Shown piece by piece: positions 12,277 through 24,793 of a DNA stretch of 64,000 nt. Origin of the DNA: Thuidium tamariscinum (Eukaryota > Streptophyta > Bryopsida > Hypnales > Thuidiaceae); NCBI GenBank assembly GCA_947034885.2, contig OZ019759.1, forward strand, positions 11,596,501 to 11,660,500. The letters run 5' to 3'. Under the pieces are notes generated by a model that worked only from the letters and a program-made list of their open reading frames with translations, had not been told where the DNA came from and ran no database searches. The translations under genes were made by a program, and so were the position numbers. The number at the start of each line of letters is the position of its first letter. Position 1 is the first letter of the stretch.

Positions 12277-12438
12277 TTGCTCATTTCATGAGTCGACAAA
12301 ATATTAATTTTGATTGCGGAATTACATACTTTGCAATCCAATGGTTCAATTTCTTTCAATGTATGTCTCATCTCTTATTCTCCACAACCCCCAAAATCTA
12401 TACCATCCTGTATCTACAATTTTTTCCCTACAACTTTG

Positions 12439-12674
12439 TAAGGTAGGTACACCCAAAAGCGCCATTTTTTCATACTATGCCTAGTTCATGTTATTATGTT
12501 CAAATTTTTTTACAATTTTGCTGGATTTCGATACTATATGCAAAAGTTATTAGAACTCGTAGTGCGTTTCCGGAAGCGCCATATACAGTGTGGGTACATC
12601 ACTCATTTTGAGAATGTATGCACCTTGTAAAGGGTGCTTCAAGGTCAGGTGCCATTTTGGCTGTACCTACCTTA
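12439..12674. mobile_element. Tc1/mariner-like MITE (TA target, about 232 bp)
   Basis: The left end reads TA then AGGTAGGTACACCCAAAAGC. The right end, read on the other strand, is TA then AGGTAGGTACAGCCAAAATG. The inverted repeats of about 20 bp match apart from one to three bases and are flanked by TA on both sides, which is the target duplication of Tc1/mariner-type transposons. A smaller inner foldback surrounds GCACCTTGTAAAGGGTGC. There is no coding capacity. Confidence 0.7.
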
Positions 12675-14980
12675 CTTCATTAGGAAATGATAGTTCTTGA
12701 GCGTTTATGGAAAAAAAAAATTGAATTAAAGTGGTCATTGAGGACAATGAATGACCTTCTTGTGTCCTTGCTTTCTTATTGAATAGTGAATATACTATAT
12801 TATTTTCTTCCTCTAAAAGAAATTTCAAGGCGTATGAAGGAATGTGAATGTCTGCTAGGAAGTTGTATTCAAAATTTAAGCATTCAAAAAACAATCTTCT
12901 ATAACTATCTCACATCGTCATAGTAAATAAGGTCCCTTCGCAAGAAGGAGCAGGCAGTGGAATTTGGCTCTCATTTGATTTGTGTTTTTGTTTTTGTTTT
13001 TTTAAACCACATAGACAATTTCCTTTGAAAGAGGAACACTATAAGTAAGACAAAGGGAGCAAGTCCTCGGTTAGAAGATTTACATTGTCTTTGGAATTTT
13101 TTTTTTAAGGATACGTATTATTAATGATGTTCTCTTCTTTGTGATCCAGTTGACCTCCAGTGAAGCACCTACTTAGAGCCACCGTTTACCTTTAGTATGA
13201 AATTTCGTTTCATGCTTATAAACATATTTTTTTAGAAATAAATTTTTTTTTTTAAATTCATGAAATATGGCTACTGGTATTTTACTCTAAAGTTAGCAAT
13301 GTTCCCTCATGAATGGAATTCTATCTGTTCGTTTGAAAAAAAATAAAAATAAAGTTTGCAATGAAAAATGGGAAGTTCTCTAGAGCACGCAATAAAAATC
13401 GACTAAATGTAGAACGGAACAACTCATCCATCTTCTCATCCATTCCGACTTTGATCCTTTGAAATTCATGTGCTACTTTGTTGTTTGTCAGAGTGACAGC
13501 ACAGAGTGAGACCTCACGTTTTGGGGCGTGGGGGACTCTTTAGTATTGGGTGCTCTCCTCAGTTGACCAAAATTGGCTTCCTCTTCCCAGTGCACTGTTT
13601 GTCTGCCATGTTGTGGTCTCCTGTAAAGATATCGTCAACTTCAAACCGACTTCCATGTCAGGTTCACCAATATTCCTGCCTACACAACAGTAAACTGTAT
13701 GTATTTGCAATGCATATGCATGACCAATGATAAACTTGTAAAAGTATATCCTCTGTAAATATTTATTAAACATTACGCATAATAGCAAGAAACTGCTTTC
13801 TCAGTTCAAGAAATGGAAAGTAACTACTTCCATGTCAATCAAACATTCTGAGCATGTGTACCTAAACATAAATTCTTCTGAAAACTATTTTTAAAGAATC
13901 TTGGAAAAAGAAAATTATATTACTCTTGAGTCCCTTTAAGGACAGGACTTGGAAGCCACCTCACTGGTGAGTGATCACTGAATTCCATGCTGTTCAGAAA
14001 CCAAATAAGTTATATATCTTTTTCCAACGATAATGCAAATGTCTTGTGCACTTCACAAAAACCTCAGATCTATTTTGAAGAACATTCAATTTTTATTAGT
14101 TTGTATGAAGAGCAAGTGAAGAAAAAATCATTTTAGAATAATTAAATATAAAATTATCTTAGAAAAAATGAAAATTTCACAATGCCTGTCAATTGTACTC
14201 ACAAACAGCATTGTTGTCACTAAACTCCCCTGTACAACTATTCATAGATTATAAGTGCAGTCTACATTTCAATTGCAATAAAAATGTCCCTCTTAGGAAT
14301 TCTCCCTGAATTCCATTTTCAGCGTCTTGCATTACCTTCCCCTCCTCATACTGCTCTCCTCAAATGAATGTGAGACCCTGGTGCTTCGACCGTGGTACTC
14401 CACAGAGAAGGGAACTGTTACGGCCCCAAACACTCTAAGGAATGTGACATACAAGTTCTTCCGCATTGTAGACACAGTGATAGACTTGCAGTGGAAATTT
14501 GTAACAACAACTTCCTTCTCACAACAGGGTTTTGTAGCATGAGATGCGCAAGTGCTGTTTGAAAGAGTTGAGGGAGAATTGAGGGCACTCCTCCTGTCAA
14601 CTCGACATGAGTTCTGCAATGATGAAAATCGCCTGTCTTCATTATCTCGGATTATGCCAATGTCACTTCCTGCAACACTGGGAAATAGGAATCGGAAAAT
14701 TTTATCTCTTTGGATCTGAGGAGATATGTCGCAATTAAAACTTCATCTATTCATTGGAAAAAAATCAGGGCAAGTATCACGGAATTCACAGTGAGACTAG
14801 ACAGCTTGGAATTGGAATTGCAAATCCCCGGCCACATATAATTCTTGGCCTCAGACGACGGGCATTGCCACATTGCTGATCCTCCCTTGTTTTTGGCGCT
14901 CCTTCTCCTCTGCGACTTTAGAGCTGTTTCGAGAAGGTGTTTCCTCGTACGAGTAGACTGTCGTGAAGTTTTATCGGCTT
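12675..14980. other. Non-coding stretch before the B3 pseudogene
   Basis: I support no gene here. Short open frames around 13506-13788 and 14327-14642 on both strands lack recognisable motifs and overlap one another. The GC content rises from about 13.5 kb, as in the decayed-gene regions further on, so unrecognised exon relics are possible. Confidence 0.35.
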
Positions 14981-14983
14981 ACA

Positions 14984-15560
14984 ATGGCAGTGGGGAGACC
15001 GTTCGTGAAGACGATGACGAAGTCCTCACCAAATTGCGTGGTGAGTTCATCTGCGGATGTTATTGCGCACCTCCAATTTGTGCTGGAGCCCCTTCTTGTA
15101 ATTGATGGTGTCCATAGCCTGTGTTTTTGTGGCGCTCTGTCGCTAAATATCGAAGGGGAGCGTCATAATCCATTTTTGGGGAAGTATGAGTGTATGCTTT
15201 ACAGATAAAAGACAGCAACGTGTCCGCTGTAGAACGATGTACGTGTGCCGCATTTTTCCACCAATGGTGATGAATAACTTGTTTTTTGTTGTGCTTTGTT
15301 TGCTGCCAGACTATTTCTGCCGATTTTGTGCGGAAATTTGGCGACCGCTTCAAGTCTTTTGTTGAAGTGAAGATGCAGGACGGAACGCAAATGTGGTGTG
15401 TGAGAGTCAACGTCTACTTCATGAAGAATAAACCGCATGTGTCTCTTGCCACAAGGTGGAAGCAGTTCATGCGCTAATATTCCATAATCAAGGGAGACAC
15501 TTTGCAATTTACCCTTGCGCGATTCAATGTCTTCAAAGTCACTTTTGTGAAGAACGCCGC
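14984..15560 (+). pseudogene. B3 DNA-binding domain gene, two exons, disrupted
   Basis: Exon 1 begins at ATG 14984 (an in-frame ATG also lies at 14963) and contains GRPFVKTMTKSSPNCV, like the start of a REM-type B3 domain. It ends at 15040 before a GTGAGT donor. Exon 2 begins at 15310 after TGCTGCCAG and continues in phase: TISADFVRKFGDRFKSFVEV, then HVSLATRWKQFMR, then IIKGDTLQFTLARFNVFKV. These are the expected B3 blocks: basic entry loop, tryptophan core, and GD-L-F-L plus FKV strands. An in-frame TAA at 15475 sits inside the domain, between the WKQFMR and IIKGD blocks, where Gln is a likely ancestor. More stops follow past 15600. B3 proteins are plant transcription factors. This copy would lose its last strands, so I call it a pseudogene. 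A sequencing error cannot be excluded. Confidence 0.65.
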
Positions 15561-15599
15561 ATCGCAGCAAGCAAGCGCATCCACGCACCACGTGCCCTG

Positions 15600-18500
15600 C
15601 ACTTGACACACTTCACGATTTCGTGGCGTGTAATTGGACGATGCATCCCCGCTGCAAGGCTCGCTGACGAAGTCGAAGTTCGTTGGAAGGGAATGCGGGT
15701 CCCAGTAGAAGCGCAAGTGACCAAGGATTTCACGAAAATACCTTTTTCTGGAGTGGAGGCGACGACAGGCTGCCGCGAGGTTCAGGGATTCCTACACAGT
15801 TATCGCTGTTTTCTGTAAGTAGTACTTATCGGTAGTAGTATTTGCACTGTTCATAGAGTTATGTAGATATTCCAATACGCTTTCTTCGACTTTTTGAAGG
15901 CTTCACTTTTCCAAGACGCACAGGAGTAGGACGTAATACTATTGCGTCGTTTTGAGGATTGACACAGATAATTTTGGAGTTTCAATTTTCTGTGCTTTTG
16001 TAATCACCGGGCACATTGAACATGCTTTTCATACCTACTAATTTCATGGTAGTACAAAGTCTAAGTATTTGTATTATTTCTGTATGCAAGTGGAATTCGA
16101 CAAGGGGTTGCTTACTATTGGATTTGCATACTTTAACCCTACATACAATAATTAAAAAGGTTGTTTTAGTGGCGTGTCACGAAGAGAGTAACAGAATTCG
16201 CAGTCTGTACTTTGTATTCACACGAAGACTTTCTAAAGATATTTCGCATCTAACTTGACGAATCAAAGAAAGTGTTGTCGACTGTAAAGTACCAATTCTG
16301 TGAAGATAAGAATCTGCACTTCCACAGTGGAGAGTAGGGATCATTGCACATACAGCGAAATCGTTGTTTAGTCATTTATCTTTAGATTTCCTGGTCCTTC
16401 GTAGCTGCTTTTTTAACGAACCGGGAACCCCCCCTTTTTTTTTAATAAGAACTGTGTACAGTACAAACCCTAACGGAGAGAGCTATGGATATTGAGGTCT
16501 CCTCAATCTCTTGTACTATATCCTATAAGAGCTTTGACGTAAGGTTGTCGCATACCTTTCTCTGGCTTCACAATTTCAGTCAATTGGCAGCAATGTAGAA
16601 CACTCACTTTGAGCTACTCTGTACATGTTTGTTTGAAAGGCTTAAGTCACGAACTCACTGCACAGGACTTTCATTCTGGTTGCACTCTACAAAGTTGAAT
16701 GTGTATAATTCAGTTTGCCTGCTAGAAGGTGATTCAAACAGGACATTTTTTACTCGGAGACACAGATGGTGGTCAGTATGGAAACAGATATGTGCAGCGT
16801 TTTCACTTGTTTGGGATAAAAAATTCACGCTCCCTTTGAATTCACATTTTTATGGATAAAGGTATGCACACAATGTTACAAATACCATGGTGTAAGACGC
16901 ATGTTACTATTGTTGTATTTTTTTTTTGGTATCTAGTTGACTGATGGCCACGACAAGACCTTCAGATGTTTGGAATCCTACAAAGTCAAATAGTTTTCAT
17001 CATCCCTCGTTCGGTGGTTGTAATTCATCTGATACACTGGTTTACTATAGTCCTGAAGTCTTTACATTGAATATTTGGAAGAGCAGCGGACATCATTTTC
17101 CAGGTGAAATTGAATGTCAGGATCTGTTCATAGCGACATACCAGGAAAATGAAAGTCCAATTCAAAATTCTTTTGCATTCAATGAAACAGAGTTCTACAG
17201 AAATAAGAGAAGGTACTCCTAAATATCACTACTCATTTCAAGTACCGAAGTTTATTAAAGCAGTACATCTTGGTGAAGGGCTTGTCTTCACTGGCTAATA
17301 GATAATTTGTTGGTTGTATACAGGGGTAAAATTTGGCTTAGTGAGTCTCTGTCGAAGTAGGGTTGGAATGCAATCAAAAATTGCCTCCATGATTAGTGTC
17401 GACAATCAGAAGCAGATTTTGGGAAAGTAAAATTAGCTCGTTTTTTGAATTTCTTCTACTTCAATTTTTTTACAAAAGGAAGCAAAAATACAATTGATCA
17501 AGAGATGGTATGATCAAATAAGACACTTCATTTACATAGAAATCTTTATTTTCCAAGTCATTTCTTCACTAACGGAAAACTTTGACGAGGTACATTTGAT
17601 CAAGAGTAATGGTCACTTCCTTCTAATTTGACAATAGCACAAGTCCAAGACATGAAAAGGCTTCAAGATTTTGTCATAGGGTGATTGCAAGAAACAATTT
17701 TCCTTATTTTTGTCCACTTTGCCTTCGGTACGTATTTTTTTGCTCACAAGTTTTGCAGGTTTTGTTCAATTGATTTGAAACTTGAAATGCATGTGCCCAC
17801 AGAAGTTCCACATTCTGTGTAATCTTTTGATCTTTCGGAAATTTGTATACTATTTTTTGACTGCCCCCAATTGGGTGTCAACTTCGGCTCTTTTGGGGTT
17901 TGTATTCCTATTTCAGACCCAATATTTCAAATTTTGAACTGAAATATGGCATCAGAGGACCTGAACTAAAATTATCTTAGACCACGAACATATTTCTTGA
18001 AAATAATAATTTTGTCAACCTCCTTATGTCATCCAAGAGGATGACTTACATAAGTGTAGAACCTAGGATTCCTTCTTTCCAAAAATGAAATTGGTTGTAA
18101 GATACACTACTTCACTTGGAGGAAAAAGGATTTTTCAGTTCTTATTTATATTTTCTTATTGTTTTAACTGAATCAGTGAAAAAAGGAATTTCTTCATTAT
18201 ATTTTTCACTGTCTATAGCATTTGCAGCCTAAATTTCTTAGGTCTTCATTCCAAAAGACATAATATTGTCATTACTCTTCAAATTGTTTGAATTTTTTTA
18301 AATTAAAGAAAGAATTATTTGTAAGGGTCATAGCATTCACCGGATTCACTAATTTTGAGCTGTTTTCATCCTAAATCAGTAAGTGTTTATTGCAGCACAC
18401 CATAAATGTTGCATTAATTTCTTGCAAAATTCATGTACTTCCACATTTTTTCTATCCAAGCCATTGTTTTGTCAATACATAAAAATTAGAAAATGTTGTT

Positions 18501-20260
18501 TCAATCCTGTATCAAGTATGGTTACACAAATATATGCTTCTATAATAATCAATGGCTTCTATTAATGATGCTAAAATTTCTTTACTTTGAAAATGTCTCA
18601 TCACAGTTTTAATAATACAAAAATGTTTTCTTAATTCATTTTTTTCTCTAACTATAGTTTTAACAATCGCTAAATGTTCTGGTCAAAAATAGATGAATTC
18701 CAAATCTGAATGGTCCAAGTACGATATGTTCAAACATTATACTATTTTGAATACGTCGAACCATTACATGAACTTCCATAAATTTTCCATGACTGCTGTA
18801 AATAACAGTAGAATAATTTGCAGTTCTTCACTACTTTGAAGAAATACACTGCACTAGAAAGTATATTTCGTGTTGGAGTGCATTTAGTGTAATTACAACC
18901 CTACTGCATACAACACTTAATCCTTAAACGTCGAAGAGGACCTTTTGCATCTGCAGAATGAGAGAGAATCTTCCCTTGTAGAATGGAAGTGTCACTATTG
19001 GTCCTCGATTTTAGGGGTGGAAAGGGAAAATCTTCTATAGGGCTTTGACTTCCAATGAATATATTTGGCTTTTCCAAAGTAGATGATGTCACACGGAATC
19101 AAAATGCATGATTTCCACGGTCACCAGTCCGTCGTTCAAGGGTTAATCTCAACCTTTGAAATGGTAGTGTACCGCTGAACATCCTCTGGAATTGTTCCTA
19201 GAAACTAACTGCACTACTGCTTTGATGTTCTGAATTTTGAAAAAATAAAACAAAATGCTCTTTGTCAGAAATTTCAAAATTTATTAAAAAGGAAGAAAAT
19301 AATTTAATAAAAAGAAGTCAGATTTAAAAATAATTAATTAATTAATTAAAATTATTAATTTATTAATAATTTATGATGTAGCAATTGCTCGACCACATCA
19401 GCATAGCATTCCTAGCATTTCTACGACGTTACTGGCATTTTGGACTCATTGTTTTGGAAACTATATCCTCTGATGTCATCTCCTTATAGGAGTTAAAACA
19501 AAATTGATTTATTGTATAGGAGTTCAATAAAAAATAAATTTGTAAGGAATGCTAACATTTGTTACAGTGTTCAAATGTGTTCAGAGCATGGCATGGACAT
19601 ATGTGTGTGCATCCTTTTCTTCGAAAGCATTGAAGAGGAAAACTGTGCGGGGCTTTAACCACAATTTTATTATATTTTTATAGTACAGAAAGGATTATGA
19701 AGCATAATGTATACCAAATATACAATGCAATATGTACATTGAGTAGTTTGGGTTTTTCATGAAGTCATTCTGAACTGAGATAGTTTTTTTGGAAAAGCAC
19801 CGACGTTTGTCTTGCACTTAACTTTCCAAATTAAGGAGGTGCTGCATTGTGAATTGAGTTTAGAATCTAGTCATTTATGTAATTCATGATAACATTATCA
19901 ATAAAAACTCATATTTATGGAAGTGAAACCTGAATCTTGGGGAAATATTTAACATGTTTCGAACAACGCAAAAGTTTTTCCAGAAGTTGTTTTTCACCCC
20001 TTCATAAACGTAGGTGCCATTTTGTAGCGTTTCTTTGCTTTTAGAGGATAAAGGACAACATAAATGTAATGATGTCATGTACCCATCTTTTGGAAACCTA
20101 GAGATATTTTCATGCCCTTCTGTAAAAGATATTCCGCATTCAGTTATGAAGACTCTCAAACACATTTTTGTCGTCACAGGAATAAGAGAAAATCTGATGT
20201 GTACAGTTGAGAAGATGCTAAAAGCAGAATCTGACATGTATGTGTTGTGGATTAGCACTT
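15600..20260. other. Mostly featureless stretch after the B3 pseudogene
   Basis: The 400 bp after the B3 domain have coding-like composition but several stops and probably hold the decayed 3' part of that gene. Frames at 16629-16859 and 16944-17222 are open for 76 and 92 codons without recognisable motifs. A short hairpin lies at about 18025-18053 (CTTATGTCATCC and its near-complement). An A/T-rich stretch at about 19200-19410, ending TAATAATTTATGATGTAGCAA, resembles 21560-21720, ending TAATAATTTCTGACGTGGCAA, and may be a diverged repeat pair. Confidence 0.35.
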
Positions 20261-20264
20261 ACAA

Positions 20265-20449
20265 CCACTTTTTGGTACATTGGTAAATTATATGAATAAT
20301 GTACCAAAAAGTGGCAATAACTACCAATTCTAAAAAACTTAAAATTTTAATTTTGATTTAGTATACTTGGCATGTTCTTATATGCCATAGAATTTAAAAT
20401 TTAAGAATTTTAATTTCTTTTGGGTGCACAATCACTTTGTACCCAAAAA
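20265..20449. repeat. Tandem foldbacks: perfect 17-bp hairpin plus a second dyad
   Basis: CCACTTTTTGGTACATT at 20265-20281 is followed after 16 bases by its exact reverse complement, AATGTACCAAAAAGTGG, at 20298-20314. A second dyad, TTTTGGGT then TACCCAAAA with a short spacer, lies at 20418-20448. Between them are A/T-rich, roughly complementary arms (TTAAAATTTTAA and its reverse). The block may be a small decayed MITE. No target duplication was identified. Confidence 0.55.
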
Positions 20450-20483
20450 AATTTTGAACTTTTGAACTTTTAAATCTTTATTT

Positions 20484-20501
20484 CCCTCCCCTCCCCCACC
20501 C
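20484..20501 (-). other. C-rich tract, possible minus-strand G-quadruplex
   Basis: The plus strand reads CCCTCCCCTCCCCCACCC, four C-runs separated by single bases. The minus strand therefore matches the short-loop G-quadruplex pattern and the plus strand an i-motif. It stands out in AT-rich DNA, between the foldbacks and the degenerate GTATTC tract. Confidence 0.6.
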
Positions 20502-20534
20502 TCTCCTCTTATAATTTCGTGTAACCAACTTGAT

Positions 20535-20800
20535 TGACAAACATTATGGGACATGTGTTCCTGAATATGTAATCATATCAATATTTGCATATGTATTCGT
20601 ATTCATATTCGTAGGAGTGCATGTACTATTCTTAGTATATGGACCATATCTGGACCAACTTCGTATGAACCATATAATATATGTAGAGTATCCGTGTCTG
20701 TATTCGTATATGAATGGTTTAGATTATATCTTATAAAATCAATGGCTTGGAAATTTTCGAGAAATCAATGGTGATTACAAAGGTAAGTTTGTTATTTTAA
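20535..20800 (+). repeat. Degenerate GTATTC/CATATT tract with ATCAATGGTGATT flank
   Basis: Repeated variants such as TATTCGTATTCATATTCGTA dominate to about 20730. They are followed by ATCAATGGCTTGG and ATCAATGGTGATTACAAAGG. The latter recurs inverted near 32490 next to a similar tract. The pattern suggests one repeat family with a simple-repeat core. Confidence 0.45.
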
Positions 20801-20880
20801 ATCAATGAGTTCACGTAGTTTTGAAAATCAATCGCTTCACGTGGTTTTTTTAAATCAATGGCTTCACATGGTTTTGAAAA
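20798..20880 (+). repeat. Three short tandem units leading into DR1
   Basis: Three units with spacings of roughly 30 bp read AAATCAATGAGTTCACGTAG, AAATCAATCGCTTCACGTGG and AAATCAATGGCTTCACATGG, each followed by a T-run or by GTTTTGAAAA. The last runs directly into DR1 copy 2. Copy 1 at 11927 has only the CACGTGGTTTTGAAAA part. Confidence 0.6.
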
Positions 20881-21218
20881 TGCGCTAAGTAATCTACCTG
20901 AGACGTTAAATTTGTTTTCATTTTATTTTAAAGTAAATATGAAAATACATGGTAGAATATGTCATTTAAGTGGGTTATGAAGAGTATATAGAATTTGATA
21001 ATTGAGTTCTTCAAAATAACATTCACAAGAAATATTTGACTTCGTGTAGAAGATAATGAATTCTTGGATTGCAAGAACTTAGTGGACGCTACCGTACAAG
21101 CAATCTAATGAAGCCTAAAAACAGTCGCATCATATAAAAATATTTAATTATAATTATAATTTTTTTTCCCAATATTTTTTTGTCATAGTTTTCAGAATAA
21201 TGAATTAACTTTTTCAAC
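20865..21218 (+). repeat. Dispersed repeat DR1, copy 2
   Basis: This is the second copy of the 350-bp repeat described at 11927-12276, in the same orientation and colinear throughout apart from small indels. It ends in AACTTTTTCAAC like copy 1. The divergence implies an old dispersal. No coding potential is seen. Confidence 0.8.
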
Positions 21219-24200
21219 GTTAATTTAGCTTCAAAAGAAATGGCTTGTTATTATTATTATTTAAACCCGAACCTAATCGCAAACTAGGGAAGATAGTTGA
21301 AACGTGCTTTAATAGCCATAGAAAATCCTCTTATATTTGTAGTCTAGTTTCAAGAAAAGAAATGAAGGTCTTTTCTTCTAGGTTTTAAAGAAACTGAAAT
21401 TTTAAAGGAATAATTCAACAAGAGTAATTTTAAAGAAAAAACAATGAAATCGTCGTTAATTGCACATAAGAGGGTTTTTGGCCCCCAAGAAGATTGTTTC
21501 AGGGGTGTTCCCAAGAACTGTACGCAAAACTGTAGACGAGCTCCCTGCTGATCTAAAGTTCTAAATTTTGAAATTCAAAAGTAAATGTATAATTATTTTT
21601 CAGAATGTATCAAAAAGAATTTTTTTAAAGAAATTACCTTACTAATCAGAAAAATATTTTTTAAATTGTAAATAATAATTTCAAATAAATAATTAATTAA
21701 TAATTTCTGACGTGGCAAACATTAAACCACATGAGTCCTTCTTTCCCAGAGTTCCAAATGGGTTCCCAACTTCTGGGAACTTGCAGTCTTGTAAAGCACC
21801 TCAAAATCATCTTGTGATTTGAATTGCCACTGCTTTTATAGAATTCATTGCAACATTTAAAAAAGTTGAAATGCGAAATTTTGTTAACACCATGATATTT
21901 GTCAATACATTTGTACATTGTGAAATCTTAAGTTATTTTGAAAGTATTTTAGATTGTCTATAAATTCTTCCTCATTAATAACTAAAAGAATTTCATGAAA
22001 ATTGATTTCATTTTAAATATCCGGAATTCCTAGTTAGTGCATGAGCATGTAGTTCCATTACTAGGAAAAAAGATCTTTACTTGATTATTTGGTAACTTAA
22101 TCCTAAACGCACAAGTGATTGTTCACTAGTTGTTGCTTGCCTGTGGTTGGAACTTGTGGGTGCTTAAGAGATCATTACTTTAAAAATTACAATTAATAAA
22201 GATTTGCAAAGAATTGATATTACAATTCCTATCATCAAATAATTATTAATAAAAACAATAGGAAGTCTTCGAATCTGGCCTAATGTTGACGAACTCAGAC
22301 TGTGGGTGTAAAAGTTTTTGCATTAGTACCCCTTCTCCATTTTCATGAAAGTTGTTACAAATCACTATTTCAACCCCCAAAAAAAAATTGAGATGTTAAA
22401 GATGAAAATGCTAATCTTGCTTATTATTGAAATATGCATTTTAAAAATTCCTTTGAAGAGACGCGAAATTCCTTTTATATAATTCTGACCATACACATGT
22501 TTTCTACTTCTTCTTTACACATTTTTTTCTTTATGCAAACTATGAAGGAACTTGCAATCCTATAGTTATAACAATTAGTTTTTGTTTTGTCCGAACCACT
22601 TGAATTTAGTAGGGGAAGAAGATTGTGCCATGAACCCAATTCTTATCACCCGTTTACAATGGAAACACCCAAGACTGTCCAAATAATGAATTCAACGTAG
22701 TTGAGGTAGCTATTTCTCAAACTGATATTTCTCCAATATTAGCGAGTGAAAGTCATTAATATCCAAGAAAAAAAAATTGAATAAATATGTAATTTCTATA
22801 AATTTCCAAAGTGTTGGCTCCCTAGACCACAAGAAGAGCCTTGTAGGTGTACCTTGAATTGAACACTTGCTAAAATCAGGTGTGAGTAAATGAAAGCTGT
22901 ACGTGTGTCTTACAATTGTGTCATGAAATTAGAATTTAACATTAGTCAAACGCTTGAAAAAATGCTGATGGACTAATTTAGTGATATTCTTAGATCAAAT
23001 AATACATACTCGGATGGAAAGGGTTTTTTCTTGCTAGGTGTTATACAGTTCCAACAGTGGACTTGAGTACTACTTTTTTCCGTACACTTCATTGTAATGC
23101 CCTTTTGTGTTGTATTGTGAAGAATTTTACATTGAATTTGTAGTTTAATTATTGTTTCTTTGAAAGCAATTGAAAAAGGAATTAAAAAAAATGGAAACAT
23201 CGAACTTGGCATTTTAGTGTAATATCATAAATGGCCCGATTTGGAAATTTGTTAGTGAAAATGATACTTAATGAATTTGAGGTGAATTGATGAAGTGAAG
23301 GTCTAATGCAGTACTTTATATTTCACTTAAAATTTGAAAAAATTTGTGAAAATGAATATTTTTTTGCGTTTTCAGCAGTGCCTACATTATATATGTGCAC
23401 TACATCCTATTTTTATGAGTACAAAAAAGAAAACCCCTAAGCACATGCGACACCATTTTTTGTTTCTAGTAAGACTTGTCTAAGGGAAAGAAATTTATGA
23501 ACAATTGTTTTTAGAACTATTATTTTCTTAATAACATTTCATATTGAAATACAAATAGTTTGCAATTGAACGTTTAATAGAAGTAATGTTTGTTTTCAAA
23601 TAATTCAAACATAATTATGGGAAACATATGGCATAATTTGCCGTCTTTGTTTTTTTAGTTTAGATTGGGTGAATCTGGAAGCTCTCCTTGAAAATGACAT
23701 TATTAAGGTTTTAGCCCAACTAGAGAAATGAAGTTGTTTACTCTACATCATATTCCAATAGGAATGTTTGAAAAATTCATCTACCTGAATATTGTATTGT
23801 AGTGTATAGGTAGAACTTGATTTCATTGTATATATTATTCAAATTTCATAGGGTCAAAGGAGAAATGCTTAATATACATAGAATTACAGATTTTGTTATA
23901 TATATGCATAATTGCATATACTTGTTAAACAAAATTACTTGAATATCCCATATCTTTTGCATAATATGTTTTTAAATCTAAAAAAAAAAATAGTGAATAT
24001 TATACGAAGGCCATGTACGTGCTATATGTAAAAATATGCCAAATTATTTTGTAGTGCTTACTTTTTTTGAAGACATTTTTTTGTTAACAAGAACTATCAA
24101 CTTCCATCTTTGTGGATTTGTGCACTGGAGTATCTAAAACATCTTCATACAATCATTTTCATTAAAATAACAAGACGTGTGGGCCCTAGACTCTAAACCC

Positions 24201-24790
24201 TAAATACTTCTTCAAAGATGATGTCTGACAAAGAGTAAATACAACCAAGTACAATTAAAAACTAAGATGGGACCACAAAGCCGGAAAAGCTACAGTGTTT
24301 CGAATAAAAACATTCAACAAAACGGAAAAGCTCTGACCTCCAGTTTAGAAAGATCCACTTGCAAGGGTCGTCATGTGCTTCTCAAGGAAAGCGGCATCTT
24401 TGGTTTTTGTTCATGATCCTGCAGAGATTTTCCCAATCGATTAGTACTGTTTATAAAACACGCCCAACTGCATGTGTACAATCCTGTCAAAGAGTAACGG
24501 ACTTGAAGCAGGAAGATGGTCCACTCACCGATGAACTGCTGTCCATCTGAACCTGACAGGACGAAACGACTGGTTGTTCCTGAGCAGGCAAACGACCACA
24601 TCGCTTTCTATCACCAAACTCCTGGGCATTCTGAATGTCAAAGCCGAAACAACAATATGAACTACTGGAACATGCAACTAAACATCTAGCAAGAATACGA
24701 ATAAAATCGTCTTCCAACTACCTATAATATGACTGTAAGTGCATTCACAATGAAGGAATGAGACCGAAAGATGGACCGAGAGAATAATAA
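21219..24790. other. AT-rich stretch without a supported gene
   Basis: Open frames here (for example 21697-21918 and 22973-23212, minus) show no recognised motif. A/T runs and long T-tracts dominate. The last 400 bp, from about 24360, have higher GC and may contain the decayed 3' end of the PHD-finger fragment. A splice-like boundary followed by NAQEFGDRKRCGRLP is readable on the minus strand near 24620-24650, but it is not strong enough to call. Confidence 0.35.
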
Positions 24791-24793
24791 TAC

